NCBI GenBank assembly: GCA_942492055.1
Contig: CALODP010000001.1
Span: 1-64,000, forward strand
Length of the DNA: 64,000 bases
Reading direction: 5' to 3'
DNA from: CALODP01 sp942492055
GTDB taxonomy: Bacteria; Bacteroidota; Ignavibacteria; Ignavibacteriales; Melioribacteraceae
Positions 25,652 to 34,193 of this stretch are shown here, piece by piece. The notes beneath the pieces are model-generated. The model did no database searches and was not told the origin of the DNA. It was given only the letters and a program-made list of their open reading frames with translations. The translations under genes were made by a program, and so were the position numbers. How positions within the stretch are numbered: position 1 is the first letter of the stretch; each line of letters begins with the position of its first letter.

Positions 25652-26092
25652 ATGCATACTTTTCTGCTAAATCCGAACAACTGGAAAGCTACCGGTATTT
25701 TTACTAATAGCTCGGAAGAAACTTTCTCCGTAAATGGAATTTTTTCTATATCTCATAATAATGCAAATTGGATATTGAAAGTACATCTTTCCTCTTCCGT
25801 TGAAACCGATCTTTACAATCCTGTTTTTGTAATAGAACCGTTCATTAGTAATTCCCCCTTTACCCAATGGAAAATGTCATTGCCTCCCTATGAAAATATG
25901 GAAGGACGATTTATGATAGTTGAAAAGGACATTCTTTCGGTCGGAAACACCGATGATAAGGTCATTTCTTTTACCGAATATATCAGAAAGGTTTCGGACG
26001 ACTTCTATAAATCAAGAGGATTTATTATGCAGGGGAGCAAAATTGTATCTTCTTGGAATTTATTTCTCAAAAGAAAAGAAAGCGCGGAATAA
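25652..26092 (+). CDS. Hypothetical 146-residue protein
   Basis: Not recognised. No signal peptide or membrane segment. Mainly beta-strand, aromatic rich (NPNNWKATGIFTNSSEETF, HNNANWILKVHLSS), ending in a basic KRKESAE tail. Tightly coupled to the preceding membrane protein, so the two probably act together. Its last bases form one arm of the terminator of the opposite gene sucC. Confidence 0.7.
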   Translation: MHTFLLNPNNWKATGIFTNSSEETFSVNGIFSISHNNANWILKVHLSSSVETDLYNPVFVIEPFISNSPFTQWKMSLPPYENMEGRFMIVEKDILSVGNTDDKVISFTEYIRKVSDDFYKSRGFIMQGSKIVSSWNLFLKRKESAE

Positions 26093-26102
26093 ACCGCGCC
26101 AA
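26076..26102 (-). terminator. Terminator of sucC
   Basis: GCGCGG-TTTATT-CCGCGC on the minus strand, followed by TTTCTTTTCTTT. It overlaps the coding end of the convergent gene. Confidence 0.8.
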
Positions 26103-26106
26103 TAGA

Positions 26107-27270
26107 TTACTCTAATAATATTTTTGTCACCTTTTCTGCCGCTTCCTGCAAACTATTCGCGACATCAAAGTTTAATTTCGATTTATCCAAAAGTTCGGCA
26201 GCTTCTTCCGCGTTTGTCCCTTCCAATCTGATAACGATAGGAACTTTAACGCCAACCTCATGTACGGCATCAATTACTCCTTGAGCAACTCTGTCGCACC
26301 TAACAATACCTCCGAATATATTGATCAGTATCGCTTTTACATTTTTATCGGAAAGAATTATCTTAAAACCGTTTGCTACAGTTTCTTTATTTGCTGTTCC
26401 TCCGACATCAAGGAAATTTGCCGGTTCTCCTCCTGATAGCTTAATAATATCCATTGTTGCCATTGCCAGCCCAGCGCCATTTACCATGCAACCTACGTTG
26501 CCATCAAGCTTAATGTAATTGAGATTATACTTTGAGGCTTCTATCTCCAGAGCATCCTCTTCGTCGATATCTCTGAATGCCAGAATATCCTTATGACGAT
26601 ATAACGCGTTATCATCAAAATTCATCTTTGCATCCAAAGCGATTACATCCCCTTCTTCTGTTACTACTAACGGATTTATCTCCGCCAAAGAAGCGTCACT
26701 CATTTCATATGCTCTATATAAAGCAATCAGAAACTTTACACAATTCTTATGCTGCATCCCCTCCAGTCCCAATCCGAATGCCAACTTTCGTGCCTGATAA
26801 GCTTGTAAACCAATAGCCGGATCAATTGTTTCTTTAATAATCAATTCGGGAGTTTCAGCGGCAACCTTCTCAATTTCCACACCACCTTCGGTTGATACCA
26901 TCAAAACATTCTTTGAGGATACTCTGTCCAAAGTGATTCCAACATACAATTCTTTGGCTATGTTTATCCCTTCCTCTATTAATAAACGATTAACCTTCTT
27001 CCCCTCGGGACCTGTTTGATGAGTTACCAATTGCATTCCAAGAATCTCTTCTGCGTATTTCCTGACTTCTTTTATTCCTTTCGCAACTTTTACTCCACCC
27101 CCCTTTCCTCTTCCACCGGCGTGGATTTGAGCTTTTACAACGGAAATTTTGCTTTTCAACTCTTTTGCCGCTTCTACAGCCTCTTCAACTGAAAATGCCA
27201 CTTTCCCTCTCGGTACGGCAACATCAAATTTTCTTAAAATTTCTTTTGCCTGGTATTCGTGAATCTTCAT
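26107..27270 (-). CDS. sucC: Succinate-CoA ligase (ADP-forming) beta subunit
   Basis: TCA-cycle enzyme that makes ATP while splitting succinyl-CoA, acting with the alpha subunit. 387 residues, normal for SucC. The ATP-grasp domain shows KIHEYQAKEILRKF at the start, the glycine loop AGGRGKGGGVKVA near 53-65 and EINPLVVTEEGDVIALDAK near 195-215. The CoA-ligase domain carries GCMVNGAGLAMATMD and NIFGGIVRCDRVAQG. The alpha subunit gene sucD is not next to it. Transcribed in the same direction as pruA, but a hairpin separates them. Confidence 0.97.
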   Translation of the reverse strand: MKIHEYQAKEILRKFDVAVPRGKVAFSVEEAVEAAKELKSKISVVKAQIHAGGRGKGGGVKVAKGIKEVRKYAEEILGMQLVTHQTGPEGKKVNRLLIEEGINIAKELYVGITLDRVSSKNVLMVSTEGGVEIEKVAAETPELIIKETIDPAIGLQAYQARKLAFGLGLEGMQHKNCVKFLIALYRAYEMSDASLAEINPLVVTEEGDVIALDAKMNFDDNALYRHKDILAFRDIDEEDALEIEASKYNLNYIKLDGNVGCMVNGAGLAMATMDIIKLSGGEPANFLDVGGTANKETVANGFKIILSDKNVKAILINIFGGIVRCDRVAQGVIDAVHEVGVKVPIVIRLEGTNAEEAAELLDKSKLNFDVANSLQEAAEKVTKILLE

Positions 27271-27312
27271 TTTGCCCTTCTTTATTTGTTTTGCGGAATG
27301 CTAATGAGAATA

Positions 27313-27338
27313 GATCGAGGCGGATTGCCCGCCTCGAA
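27313..27338 (-). terminator. Hairpin after pruA
   Basis: CGAGGCGG pairs with CCGCCTCG around a five-base loop. The following minus-strand sequence is only mildly T-rich (ATCTATTCTCATT), so termination may be partial and sucC may be read from pruA. Confidence 0.6.
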
Positions 27339-27346
27339 ACAGGAGA

Positions 27347-28894
27347 TTATATTTTTCTGCTTATTAGTTTTGCTTGCATAAATAGTAATAGATAATCACG
27401 TCCTCCGGCTTTGGAATCGGTTCCTGACATATTGAACCCACCGAATGGTTGTCCACCGACCAGCGCGCCGGTACATTTTCTATTTGTATACAAATTACCA
27501 ACGTGGAATTCGTTTCTTGCTCTTTCCAGTTTCTCTTTGTTTTGCGAATATATTGCCCCTGTCAATCCGTACATCGTTCCGTTTGCGATCTTCAAGGCGT
27601 CATCGAAGTTCTTCGATTTTATAATCGCTAATACAGGCCCGAATATTTCTTCCTGTGCAATTCTGGCATCAGGCTTAATATCCGCTATTACGGTAGGCTC
27701 AATAAAATATCCGTTTCCTTCAGCTTTCTTACCGCCATTAATCAAGCGTCCTTCTTTCTTACCAATATTAATATATTTCAATATATCATTTTGCGCTTTT
27801 TCATTAATTACGGGACCCATTCTGAAATTATCTTTTCCGGGACCTACTTCAATCTTCTCTACTTCTTCTTGTACTCTCTTAACGAATTTCGCGTATAAAC
27901 TCTTATCTACGATAACTCGTGAGCAAGCAGAACATTTTTGTCCCTGGAATCCGAATGCTGACGCAACTGTACCTAAAACAGCGCTTTCCAGATCTGCTTC
28001 GCTATCAACTATAATAGCGTCTTTACCACCCATCTCGGCGATAACTCTTTTTATCCAGATTTGTCCTTTCGGTACTTTGGCTGCCAATTCATTTATATGC
28101 AAACCAACTGCCATTGAACCGGTAAATGAAATTGATCTTGTAAGAGGATGCCCTACTATAATGTCTCCAACTTCGGCGCCCGATCCGGGTACAAAGTTTA
28201 CAACGCCTGCTGGTAGTCCTGCTTCTTCCAAGAAATCATAAAATAATTTACCCATCATCGGAGTATCACTGGATGGTTTTAATACCACAGTATTACCGGC
28301 TACTATTGCGGCGGATGTCATCCCCACAAGAATAGCAAACGGGAAATTCCATGGTGGTATTACGGCTATAGTTCCCAAAGGAATATAGAACAATTCGTTA
28401 TCTTCACCGTGGACCTTAGTAATTGGTTGTTTCGCGGCATATCTCAACATTTCTCTTGCATAAAACTCCAAAAAGTCTATCGCTTCGGCAGTATCGGCAT
28501 CAGCTTCAACGAAGTTTTTGCCTGCTTCCGAAATCATCCATGCGTTAACTTCAAACCTTCTTTCTCGTATCAATGCGGCTGCTTTTACTAAAACTTCCGC
28601 TCTTTCTTCAGCCGGAACTTTTTTCCATTCTTCAAATTTCTTTGCGGCTGTAACAACTGCTTTGTCCGCTATTTCTTTTGTTGCTTTGTAGAATGTTCCG
28701 ATTACTTGATCTTTATCGGCAGGATTATAGGAATTGAATTTCTCTTTTGTTTTGACGTTCTTTCCGTCAACTCGTAATGTGTGGGTCTTGCCAAATTGTT
28801 TTTCAACTTTCTTAATAGCCTCAATCTGAGCTTCATAGTTTTTCTTTTTCGAAAAATCTAAGATAGGCTCATTTTTAAATGGCTTAAGTTTCAT
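27347..28894 (-). CDS. pruA: L-glutamate gamma-semialdehyde dehydrogenase
   Basis: Second step of proline breakdown (P5C to glutamate, NAD-linked). 515 residues, the length of stand-alone PruA/RocA enzymes. Seen: IPPWNFPFAILVGMTSAA and VLKPSSDTP of the NAD site, FTGSMAVGLHI, catalytic Glu in AEMGGKDAIIVD, catalytic Cys in FQGQKCSACSRV, and the C-terminal PFGGFNMSGTDSKAGG. The ribosome site is strong (AAAAAGGAG). Proline dehydrogenase is not in the window. The divergent neighbour is an Lrp-family regulator, a class that often controls amino-acid genes. Confidence 0.96.
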   Translation of the reverse strand: MKLKPFKNEPILDFSKKKNYEAQIEAIKKVEKQFGKTHTLRVDGKNVKTKEKFNSYNPADKDQVIGTFYKATKEIADKAVVTAAKKFEEWKKVPAEERAEVLVKAAALIRERRFEVNAWMISEAGKNFVEADADTAEAIDFLEFYAREMLRYAAKQPITKVHGEDNELFYIPLGTIAVIPPWNFPFAILVGMTSAAIVAGNTVVLKPSSDTPMMGKLFYDFLEEAGLPAGVVNFVPGSGAEVGDIIVGHPLTRSISFTGSMAVGLHINELAAKVPKGQIWIKRVIAEMGGKDAIIVDSEADLESAVLGTVASAFGFQGQKCSACSRVIVDKSLYAKFVKRVQEEVEKIEVGPGKDNFRMGPVINEKAQNDILKYINIGKKEGRLINGGKKAEGNGYFIEPTVIADIKPDARIAQEEIFGPVLAIIKSKNFDDALKIANGTMYGLTGAIYSQNKEKLERARNEFHVGNLYTNRKCTGALVGGQPFGGFNMSGTDSKAGGRDYLLLFMQAKLISRKI

Positions 28895-29375
28895 ACTAGA
28901 CTCCTTTTTGCTTCGAAAAATAGATTTTCAATCTATGCTCCTTAAGTTCCATAAGGTCATAATGTAAGTTAAAGAGTTTGTTTGTTATAAGCAATCTTAG
29001 TAATTCAAGCTAATATAGGAATATTCAACCGAAATTACTGCATAAAACATCCCTTTTTTCCCTTTCTTTTATATCCATTCTTATTTTCGATGAAATCATT
29101 TCCATTTTTCATAGAAAAACCTTTATAAAACTAATAATACGTTTCGGCAGTCTCTCCTTATTATATTTTCCAAGTATACTCTTTTAGTAGAAAAATTTAT
29201 TTTATTTTCATAAAAAACCTTATATTGAATTTTACTTAAGTCTTTATCAATAAACATAGGAGGACGTCTTCATTTAATACTATCTTAACATTACCAGACA
29301 AATTAAAATTGCTTTTCCAAAACTATTACCTTATATTTTGAGACAAATTTTCTAATTATCCTAACTTATTAAGCT
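28895..29375. other. Intergenic region between pruA and the Lrp gene
   Basis: About 480 bases between divergent genes. It holds a perfect dyad ATAGATT-TTC-AATCTAT at 28920-28936, in the leader of pruA, and a candidate promoter for the Lrp gene at 29309-29340. The rest is AT-rich with no open frame worth calling. An AGGAGG at about 29261 is not followed by a start codon. Confidence 0.6.
29308..29340 (+). promoter_or_regulatory. Candidate promoter of the lrp-glnA unit
   Basis: TTG at 29309-29311 and TATATTTTG at 29332-29340, spaced by 20 bases and ending 35 bases ahead of the start codon. A near match to the Bacteroidota consensus. Confidence 0.45.
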
Positions 29376-29834
29376 ATGCTAGATAAAATAGACCTACAAA
29401 TATTAGATATGCTCCAAGAACAAGGAAGAACAAAACGAAATGTTCTTGCGGAAGCAGTCGGACTTTCACTCCCTTCGCTTAGCGAAAGACTAAAAAAGCT
29501 CGAAGAACGCGGTATCATTGAAGGCTATTACGCGAAATTAAATAAAGACGCTTTTCGTTTCGATATCATGGCGATAATTTCAGTTGTAATGGACTCTTCA
29601 AAGAATTATGAGAAGCTTGTAAAGAATGTAAATTCTACACACGAAATCTTAGAATGTTATTCTGTTTTAGGAGACGGATCTCATATTCTTAAAGCCGTTG
29701 TAGCTAATACTTCTGAGCTTGAAAAACTTTTAAATAAAATTCAATCTTGGCCAGGTGTTGTTAGGACTGTGACAAACTTTGTTTTGTCCACGATTAAGGA
29801 AACTACTAAACTAAATATAAAAGGTGAGGATTAA
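29376..29834 (+). CDS. Lrp/AsnC-family transcriptional regulator
   Basis: 152 residues. An N-terminal helix-turn-helix (DLQILDMLQEQGR, LAEAVGLSLPSLSERLKKLEE) is followed by the RAM ligand-binding domain (DIMAIISVVMDSS, HEILECYSVLGDGSHILKAV). Such proteins form octamers and respond to amino acids. Its stop is only three bases before glnA, so it probably controls glutamine synthetase and perhaps the divergent pruA. Confidence 0.93.
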   Translation: MLDKIDLQILDMLQEQGRTKRNVLAEAVGLSLPSLSERLKKLEERGIIEGYYAKLNKDAFRFDIMAIISVVMDSSKNYEKLVKNVNSTHEILECYSVLGDGSHILKAVVANTSELEKLLNKIQSWPGVVRTVTNFVLSTIKETTKLNIKGED

Positions 29835-29837
29835 CCT

Positions 29838-31271
29838 ATGGAATCAGCTAAGTCGATTACGCCTATTGAAAAGGTGTTGACCTATGTTAAGGAAAATGAT
29901 ATTAAATTTGTAGATTTTAAGTTTATGGACTTTCCCGGTCAGTGGCAACATTTTACTGTTCCTACTACCCATTTTGATGAAGACTCTTTTGTAAACGGAT
30001 TTGGTTTCGACGGATCTTCAATGCGAGGATGGAAAGCGATCAACGAAAGTGATATGCTTCTTATTCCCGATCCCGATACTATGTTTTTTGATCCGTTTGT
30101 AAAAGCTCCTACAATAAGTCTTACTTGTGATGTTCATGAACCTACTACAAAAGAAAAATACTCCCGATGCCCACGTAATATTGCTCAGAAATCAGTTGCT
30201 TATCTTCAATCGACCGGAATAGCTGATACCGCATATTTTGGCCCTGAAGCTGAATTCTTTGTTTTTGATGATGTTCGTTTCGATTCACAACCAAACGGTT
30301 GTTTCTACGCTGTCGATTCTATCGAAGGTAGATGGAATACAGGTAGAGATGAGGCTCCTAACTTAGGATATAAACCTCGTTTCAAAGAAGGATATTTCCC
30401 TGTTCCTCCTACCGACGCTCTTAACGATCTCAGAAACGAAATGTGTATGAAACTTATGGATGCAGGAATTGATGTTGAGGCTCAGCATCATGAAGTTGCA
30501 ACCGGCGGTCAGTGCGAAATCGATCTTCGATTCCAACCTTTGCTTAAAGCAGCCGACCAGCTTCTTATGTTCAAATATTTTGTAAAAAATACTGCTAAGT
30601 TGAATGATAAAACCGTTACTTTTATGCCTAAACCTATTACAGGGGACAATGGTAGCGGTATGCATGTTAATACTTCTTTCTGGAAAAACGGAAAACCTAT
30701 TTTTGCCGGAAACGGTTACGCCGGATTAAGTGAAGAAGCTCTATATTATATTGGCGGACTTATTAAACACGCTCCTGCTTTGTTAGCTTTTACAAACCCT
30801 ACAACCAATTCATACAAACGTTTGGTTCCGGGATTCGAAGCTCCTGTTAATTTGGCTTATTCACAGAAAAACAGAAGCGCTTCTATTAGAATACCTATGT
30901 ATTCTTCTAATCCTAAAGCAACAAGAGTTGAGTTCAGATGTCCTGATCCTTCCGCTAATCCTTATTTGGCATTCGCCGCTATTATGATGGCAGGTATAGA
31001 CGGAATTATTAACAGAATCGATCCGGGCGATCCTATCGACAAAGATATTTACGATCTTCCGGCAGAGGAATTAAAGAACATTCCTTCAACTCCGGATTCA
31101 TTAAAAGGAGCTTTAGACGCTTTGGCTAATGATCATGAATTCTTATTAAAAGGAAACGTATTTACCGAGGATGTTATTGAGACATGGATTAACTACAAAA
31201 TGGAGAAAGAAATCGCTCCTATGGCCTTACAGCCACATCCTCATGAATTTGCTCTCTATTATGATGCATAA
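29838..31271 (+). CDS. glnA: Glutamine synthetase type I
   Basis: Joins ammonia to glutamate with ATP; the main ammonium-assimilating enzyme. 477 residues, normal for dodecameric GSI. Seen: DFPGQWQHFTVP of the beta-grasp domain, DGSSMRGW, AEFFVFD and GYFPVPPTD, QHHEVATGGQCEID, GSGMHVNTSFW, NPTTNSYKRLVPGFEAPV and RSASIRIP. Tyr405 in DIYDLPAEE sits at the place of the adenylylation tyrosine of enteric GS, so reversible modification is possible. Cotranscribed with the Lrp-type regulator. Confidence 0.98.
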   Translation: MESAKSITPIEKVLTYVKENDIKFVDFKFMDFPGQWQHFTVPTTHFDEDSFVNGFGFDGSSMRGWKAINESDMLLIPDPDTMFFDPFVKAPTISLTCDVHEPTTKEKYSRCPRNIAQKSVAYLQSTGIADTAYFGPEAEFFVFDDVRFDSQPNGCFYAVDSIEGRWNTGRDEAPNLGYKPRFKEGYFPVPPTDALNDLRNEMCMKLMDAGIDVEAQHHEVATGGQCEIDLRFQPLLKAADQLLMFKYFVKNTAKLNDKTVTFMPKPITGDNGSGMHVNTSFWKNGKPIFAGNGYAGLSEEALYYIGGLIKHAPALLAFTNPTTNSYKRLVPGFEAPVNLAYSQKNRSASIRIPMYSSNPKATRVEFRCPDPSANPYLAFAAIMMAGIDGIINRIDPGDPIDKDIYDLPAEELKNIPSTPDSLKGALDALANDHEFLLKGNVFTEDVIETWINYKMEKEIAPMALQPHPHEFALYYDA

Positions 31272-31279
31272 TATACGAT

Positions 31280-31311
31280 GGGGGTACCTTAGGGTGCCCC
31301 TTTCTTTTTCA
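31280..31311 (+). terminator. Terminator of glnA
   Basis: GGGGTACC pairs with GGTGCCCC (one G-T pair) around a short loop, followed by TTTCTTTTT. Confidence 0.85.
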
Positions 31312-31387
31312 AGCCATAAACTCTTTTCCAAATATTTATCCTTTTTACTTCATCATCATACATTATTTCCGGAAAATTGTTCGTATT

Positions 31388-31860
31388 TTCTATTAATTTC
31401 CAAAAGAATCTCATCTCAAATGAAACGATTGTGTAAACAATACTCTCTCATCTATCTCAAAGTAGAACTATTTCTATATTATATGGAAATTTTTTGTAAC
31501 CGGATAGGAAACATTCTATTTGGAATAACAACCTTTTGTAATGAAATAGAAATCATTCTATAAAAAGGTGAATTCGTCTATATGACAATAGAACTCTTCC
31601 TATAAAAAGATAGATTCGTTTGTATGAAAACAGGAATTTTTCTATAAATGATAGAATGATTCCTATCGGGGGAGAGCTTCTTTCTGTAAAAGCACAGAAT
31701 CATTCTATTCGGAGACAAATGATTTCTATATTTTGATAAATAAGTGGAGCAAATAGCACCAAACTTGAAGCTCTTTGCACCGCTAGCGAACCTCAGAGCT
31801 CGCTTCTTTCTATAATTATACTCATGATTCCTATTTTGATATGGCTCTTTCTCTCTTTGG
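31388..31860. repeat. Array B: 21-bp periodic palindromic repeat
   Basis: The anchor CTAT or TGTA starts at 31432, 31452, 31474, 31495, 31516, 31537, 31558, 31578, 31600, 31621, 31642, 31663, 31684 (CTGT), 31705 and 31726: 21 bases apart with at most one base of jitter. After a stretch of different sequence the word returns at 31810 and 31831, exactly 84 and 105 bases on, so the phase is kept; within that stretch GCACC recurs at 31756 and 31777, again 21 apart. Many units are dyads of the form TTCTAT-N5-ATAGAA. No two units are identical. Confidence 0.88.
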
Positions 31861-31923
31861 GCAATGCTGTCAACTTTAGCTACTTGCTTTTGTGTCTGGA
31901 TGGATAAACAAAAAATATAATAT

Positions 31924-31941
31924 GTCGCTCCTATGGAGCTC
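31924..31941. repeat. REP-like hairpin
   Basis: GCTCC-TAT-GGAGC (31927-31939), a perfect five-base stem preceded by GTC. From memory, this form is widespread as a scattered intergenic repeat in Bacteroidota genomes. Confidence 0.6.
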
Positions 31942-31980
31942 AAATATCTGTTTTAACTCCCTTATCTACCGAGATACCCC

Positions 31981-32002
31981 ACTTCGACATGCTCAGTGAC
32001 CA
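31981..32002. repeat. Scattered intergenic repeat (TTCGACATGCTCAGTGACC)
   Basis: This stretch matches, with one change, the TTCGACAAGCTCAGTGACC word I remember as a common dispersed intergenic repeat in many bacterial genomes, Bacteroidota included. It has a partial dyad. Confidence 0.55.
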
Positions 32003-32099
32003 ACTCCATATGGCCGGATATGCTTAAGTGAAAGCAATTGTTGATTCTGTTAGTATTGCATTCGAGCTTTATAAAGAAACATTCTAGTAATATTTGCTA

Positions 32100-32170
32100 A
32101 TGCGCTGTAGGCGCATAATCTAGGTAGATTATTGGTTATACAAGATATATCCGCGCTGTAGGTGCGGAAT
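32100..32170. repeat. Cluster of three REP-like hairpins
   Basis: GCGC-TGTAG-GCGC (32102-32114), ATAATCT-AGGT-AGATTAT (about 32115-32132) and CCGCGC-TGTAG-GTGCGG (32151-32167). The first and third share GCGCTGTAGGYGC and lie 51 bases apart as direct repeats. Together with the two elements upstream they fill the gap between array B and the terminator at 32288. No open frame is credible here. Confidence 0.65.
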
Positions 32171-32287
32171 ATTATAGTTAACTTTCAACAATAATCTTTT
32201 GGTGGATCTCTTTTCTTTTTCCACACTAATGCTCTTAAGTTGCCAACATTACTCTTCGGGAGAGATGCTTTTGAGTGATTATAAAAA

Positions 32288-32315
32288 AGAGCCGACATTT
32301 TGCCGGCTTTTTTTA
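32288..32315 (-). terminator. Bidirectional terminator after the rRNA methyltransferase
   Basis: AGCCG pairs with CGGCT around ten bases; flanked by AAAAAA on one side and TTTTTTT on the other, so it can work on both strands. Confidence 0.85.
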
Positions 32316-32316
32316 T

Positions 32317-33753
32317 CTATTCGATAGGTAATTTTATCTCAGCTGTTCTTAAAGACCTGGGGAATTGACTTTTAATGCCGTTTTGAGAGCATACAGCCGT
32401 ACCAAGTATGCTTCCCTGATACTTTATTACTCTCTGCCCTTTAAGATCTTTATTCTTATTTATTATTGCTCCTTCGAAATAAGCTTTTAGTTCGGAAGCT
32501 TCTGTAATTTCGTATATGTTTTTTGTAATATTCTTACCGAATATTTGTGCTGCAAGAGTATGAAGTATCAAATTGTCTCGTGAAGATACCGATCCGAATT
32601 TAGTTCCTATTCTCGAGAAGGCAGATAGCTTCTCTCCTATCCAATCTTTATCTACTATAAAGATATCATTACTCTTTCTGAGATATTGAAACTCTTTAAA
32701 ACATTCCATCGGGATCCCGTAATATTCCGAGGTTCCCTGAAGATATTTCTTTATCTCTTTGTTATTAGCCGATAGTAATCTGAACCCACGATCTTTTAGT
32801 TCCAAGGGTTTCGGGGCTTCGGTTTCGGCGACTTTTTTCAATTTCGCAACGAAAAATCCCTCCGATTTGGTTACCCACGGAATTATTCTTCTCGCCTTTT
32901 TTATTTCGGGATTGAGCTTTTCCCCTTTGTATTCAACAAATCCGTCAATTGATTCGATCGGGAGCTCAATTTCCTGTAATTCAACCGGATATAACGAAAG
33001 AACTTTATTAAGAACTAATTCGTTTTCTTCCACCGTCATTGTACAAGTAGAGTAAGTTATCTCTCCGCCTACTTCTAACATCTTAACGGCCGAGACCAAT
33101 AATTTAAACTGTATCTCAGCTAATCTCTCAGCCTGGTTTAGTGTCCACCAATTACTAACTTCCTGTTTCTTTTGAACAATTCCCAAACCGCTGCAAGGAG
33201 CATCTACGAGAATTTTGGAGAAGAATTCGGGATATAGTTTACTAAGGTTTTCTCCTTTCCCCTGAATAACACCGATATTTACAAAACTTTGTTTATCGAT
33301 ATTATGTACTAATCCTTTGATTCTCTTTGTACTGGGCTCATTAGCGTAAACGGTTCCTCTACGAGACATTTTATCAGCCAATTGAGTTGTTTTCGATCCC
33401 GGAGCAGCACATAAGTCCATTACAACATCTTCCGGGTCGGGATTCAGTACCAACGGTGGAATCATTGAGGATAAACTTTGTATATAATATTGTCCCAGGG
33501 TGTGTTCAAGAGTTTTTCCTATGATGTTATGCCCGCTTTTAATAATGTAAGCGTTGGGCACATTAGGAACTTTCTCTAATTCGATTCCGTAAACAGTTAA
33601 TTTATCTAAAATAGTCTTCTGTTCTTCGGCGTTGCCGGGAATTCTGGCATAAGAAGTTGGTTCGGAATAAACATTTTTTTCAAATTTATCATGAAATTCA
33701 GTTCCGAATGTATCTCGTACATATTCGGAAATATTTTCACTAAGCTCAATCAC
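32317..33753 (-). CDS. NOL1/NOP2/Sun-family rRNA cytosine-C5 methyltransferase
   Basis: SAM-dependent m5C methyltransferase, RsmF/RsmB-like. 478 residues. A short N-terminal RNA-binding part is followed by the Rossmann domain with DLCAAPGSKTTQLADKM (about 112-128), motif IV DAPCSGLG with the release cysteine near 190 and motif VI YSTCTMTVEENE with the nucleophilic cysteine near 235. The extra C-terminal half (about 310-478) resembles the PUA-type tail of RsmF. Last gene of the lgt operon, 14 bases after the preceding gene. Confidence 0.92.
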   Translation of the reverse strand: MIELSENISEYVRDTFGTEFHDKFEKNVYSEPTSYARIPGNAEEQKTILDKLTVYGIELEKVPNVPNAYIIKSGHNIIGKTLEHTLGQYYIQSLSSMIPPLVLNPDPEDVVMDLCAAPGSKTTQLADKMSRRGTVYANEPSTKRIKGLVHNIDKQSFVNIGVIQGKGENLSKLYPEFFSKILVDAPCSGLGIVQKKQEVSNWWTLNQAERLAEIQFKLLVSAVKMLEVGGEITYSTCTMTVEENELVLNKVLSLYPVELQEIELPIESIDGFVEYKGEKLNPEIKKARRIIPWVTKSEGFFVAKLKKVAETEAPKPLELKDRGFRLLSANNKEIKKYLQGTSEYYGIPMECFKEFQYLRKSNDIFIVDKDWIGEKLSAFSRIGTKFGSVSSRDNLILHTLAAQIFGKNITKNIYEITEASELKAYFEGAIINKNKDLKGQRVIKYQGSILGTAVCSQNGIKSQFPRSLRTAEIKLPIE

Positions 33754-33767
33754 GTTAAAAATCCTTT

Positions 33768-34193
33768 CTAGTATCTCTTCAATTCCATAGTGTTAAAAAT
33801 ATTATTTGTAGCAGCGTCAAATCCGCTATCTTCGGGAAAAGTCTTTTTGAAATCCTTTCTGATATCGAGCAAAAGATCATCCAATTTCTTTTCGTATTTC
33901 TTAACTATCTCTTTTATTCCATCCGAATCGGATGGTTTTTTGATCTTTTCCGGTTTATTTCTGTTTGCGTAGAGTAAAAACTTAGCTTCGTATATATCTT
34001 TGGCATGGAAAACCGCATTCCCTTTTCCGTCCACCACTTCATATTGCCCGAATAGTTCGGAACCCATTACAATTGTTTTACCGGGCATTTGAACTTCTTC
34101 GAAATTTACATCGACATATTCATCGGGAAACCTCTTAAGTAGTCCCCCGTCAATCATATCGATCCATTTCTTTTCAAAATCTTTTTTAGTCAT
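33768..34193 (-). CDS. Hypothetical 141-residue protein
   Basis: Not recognised. Soluble, charged, without signal peptide. It has a beta-rich first half (EVQMPGKTIVMGSELFGQYEV) and a lysine-rich helical second half (IKEIVKKYEKKLDDLLLDI). The start ATG follows directly on the lgt stop (TAGATG), and rsmF-like follows 14 bases later, so it is the middle gene of a three-gene operon. Confidence 0.75.
   Translation of the reverse strand: MTKKDFEKKWIDMIDGGLLKRFPDEYVDVNFEEVQMPGKTIVMGSELFGQYEVVDGKGNAVFHAKDIYEAKFLLYANRNKPEKIKKPSDSDGIKEIVKKYEKKLDDLLLDIRKDFKKTFPEDSGFDAATNNIFNTMELKRY

Noticed and set aside
27411..28241. Plus-strand frame of 276 codons
   Set aside because: Antisense to the catalytic part of pruA; proline/serine-rich shadow.
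31578..31943. Minus-strand frame of 121 codons with repeated 'FYRK' words
   Set aside because: It lies inside array B. Because 21 bases equal seven codons, a stop-free unit gives a long open frame by itself. No ribosome site or conserved domain.
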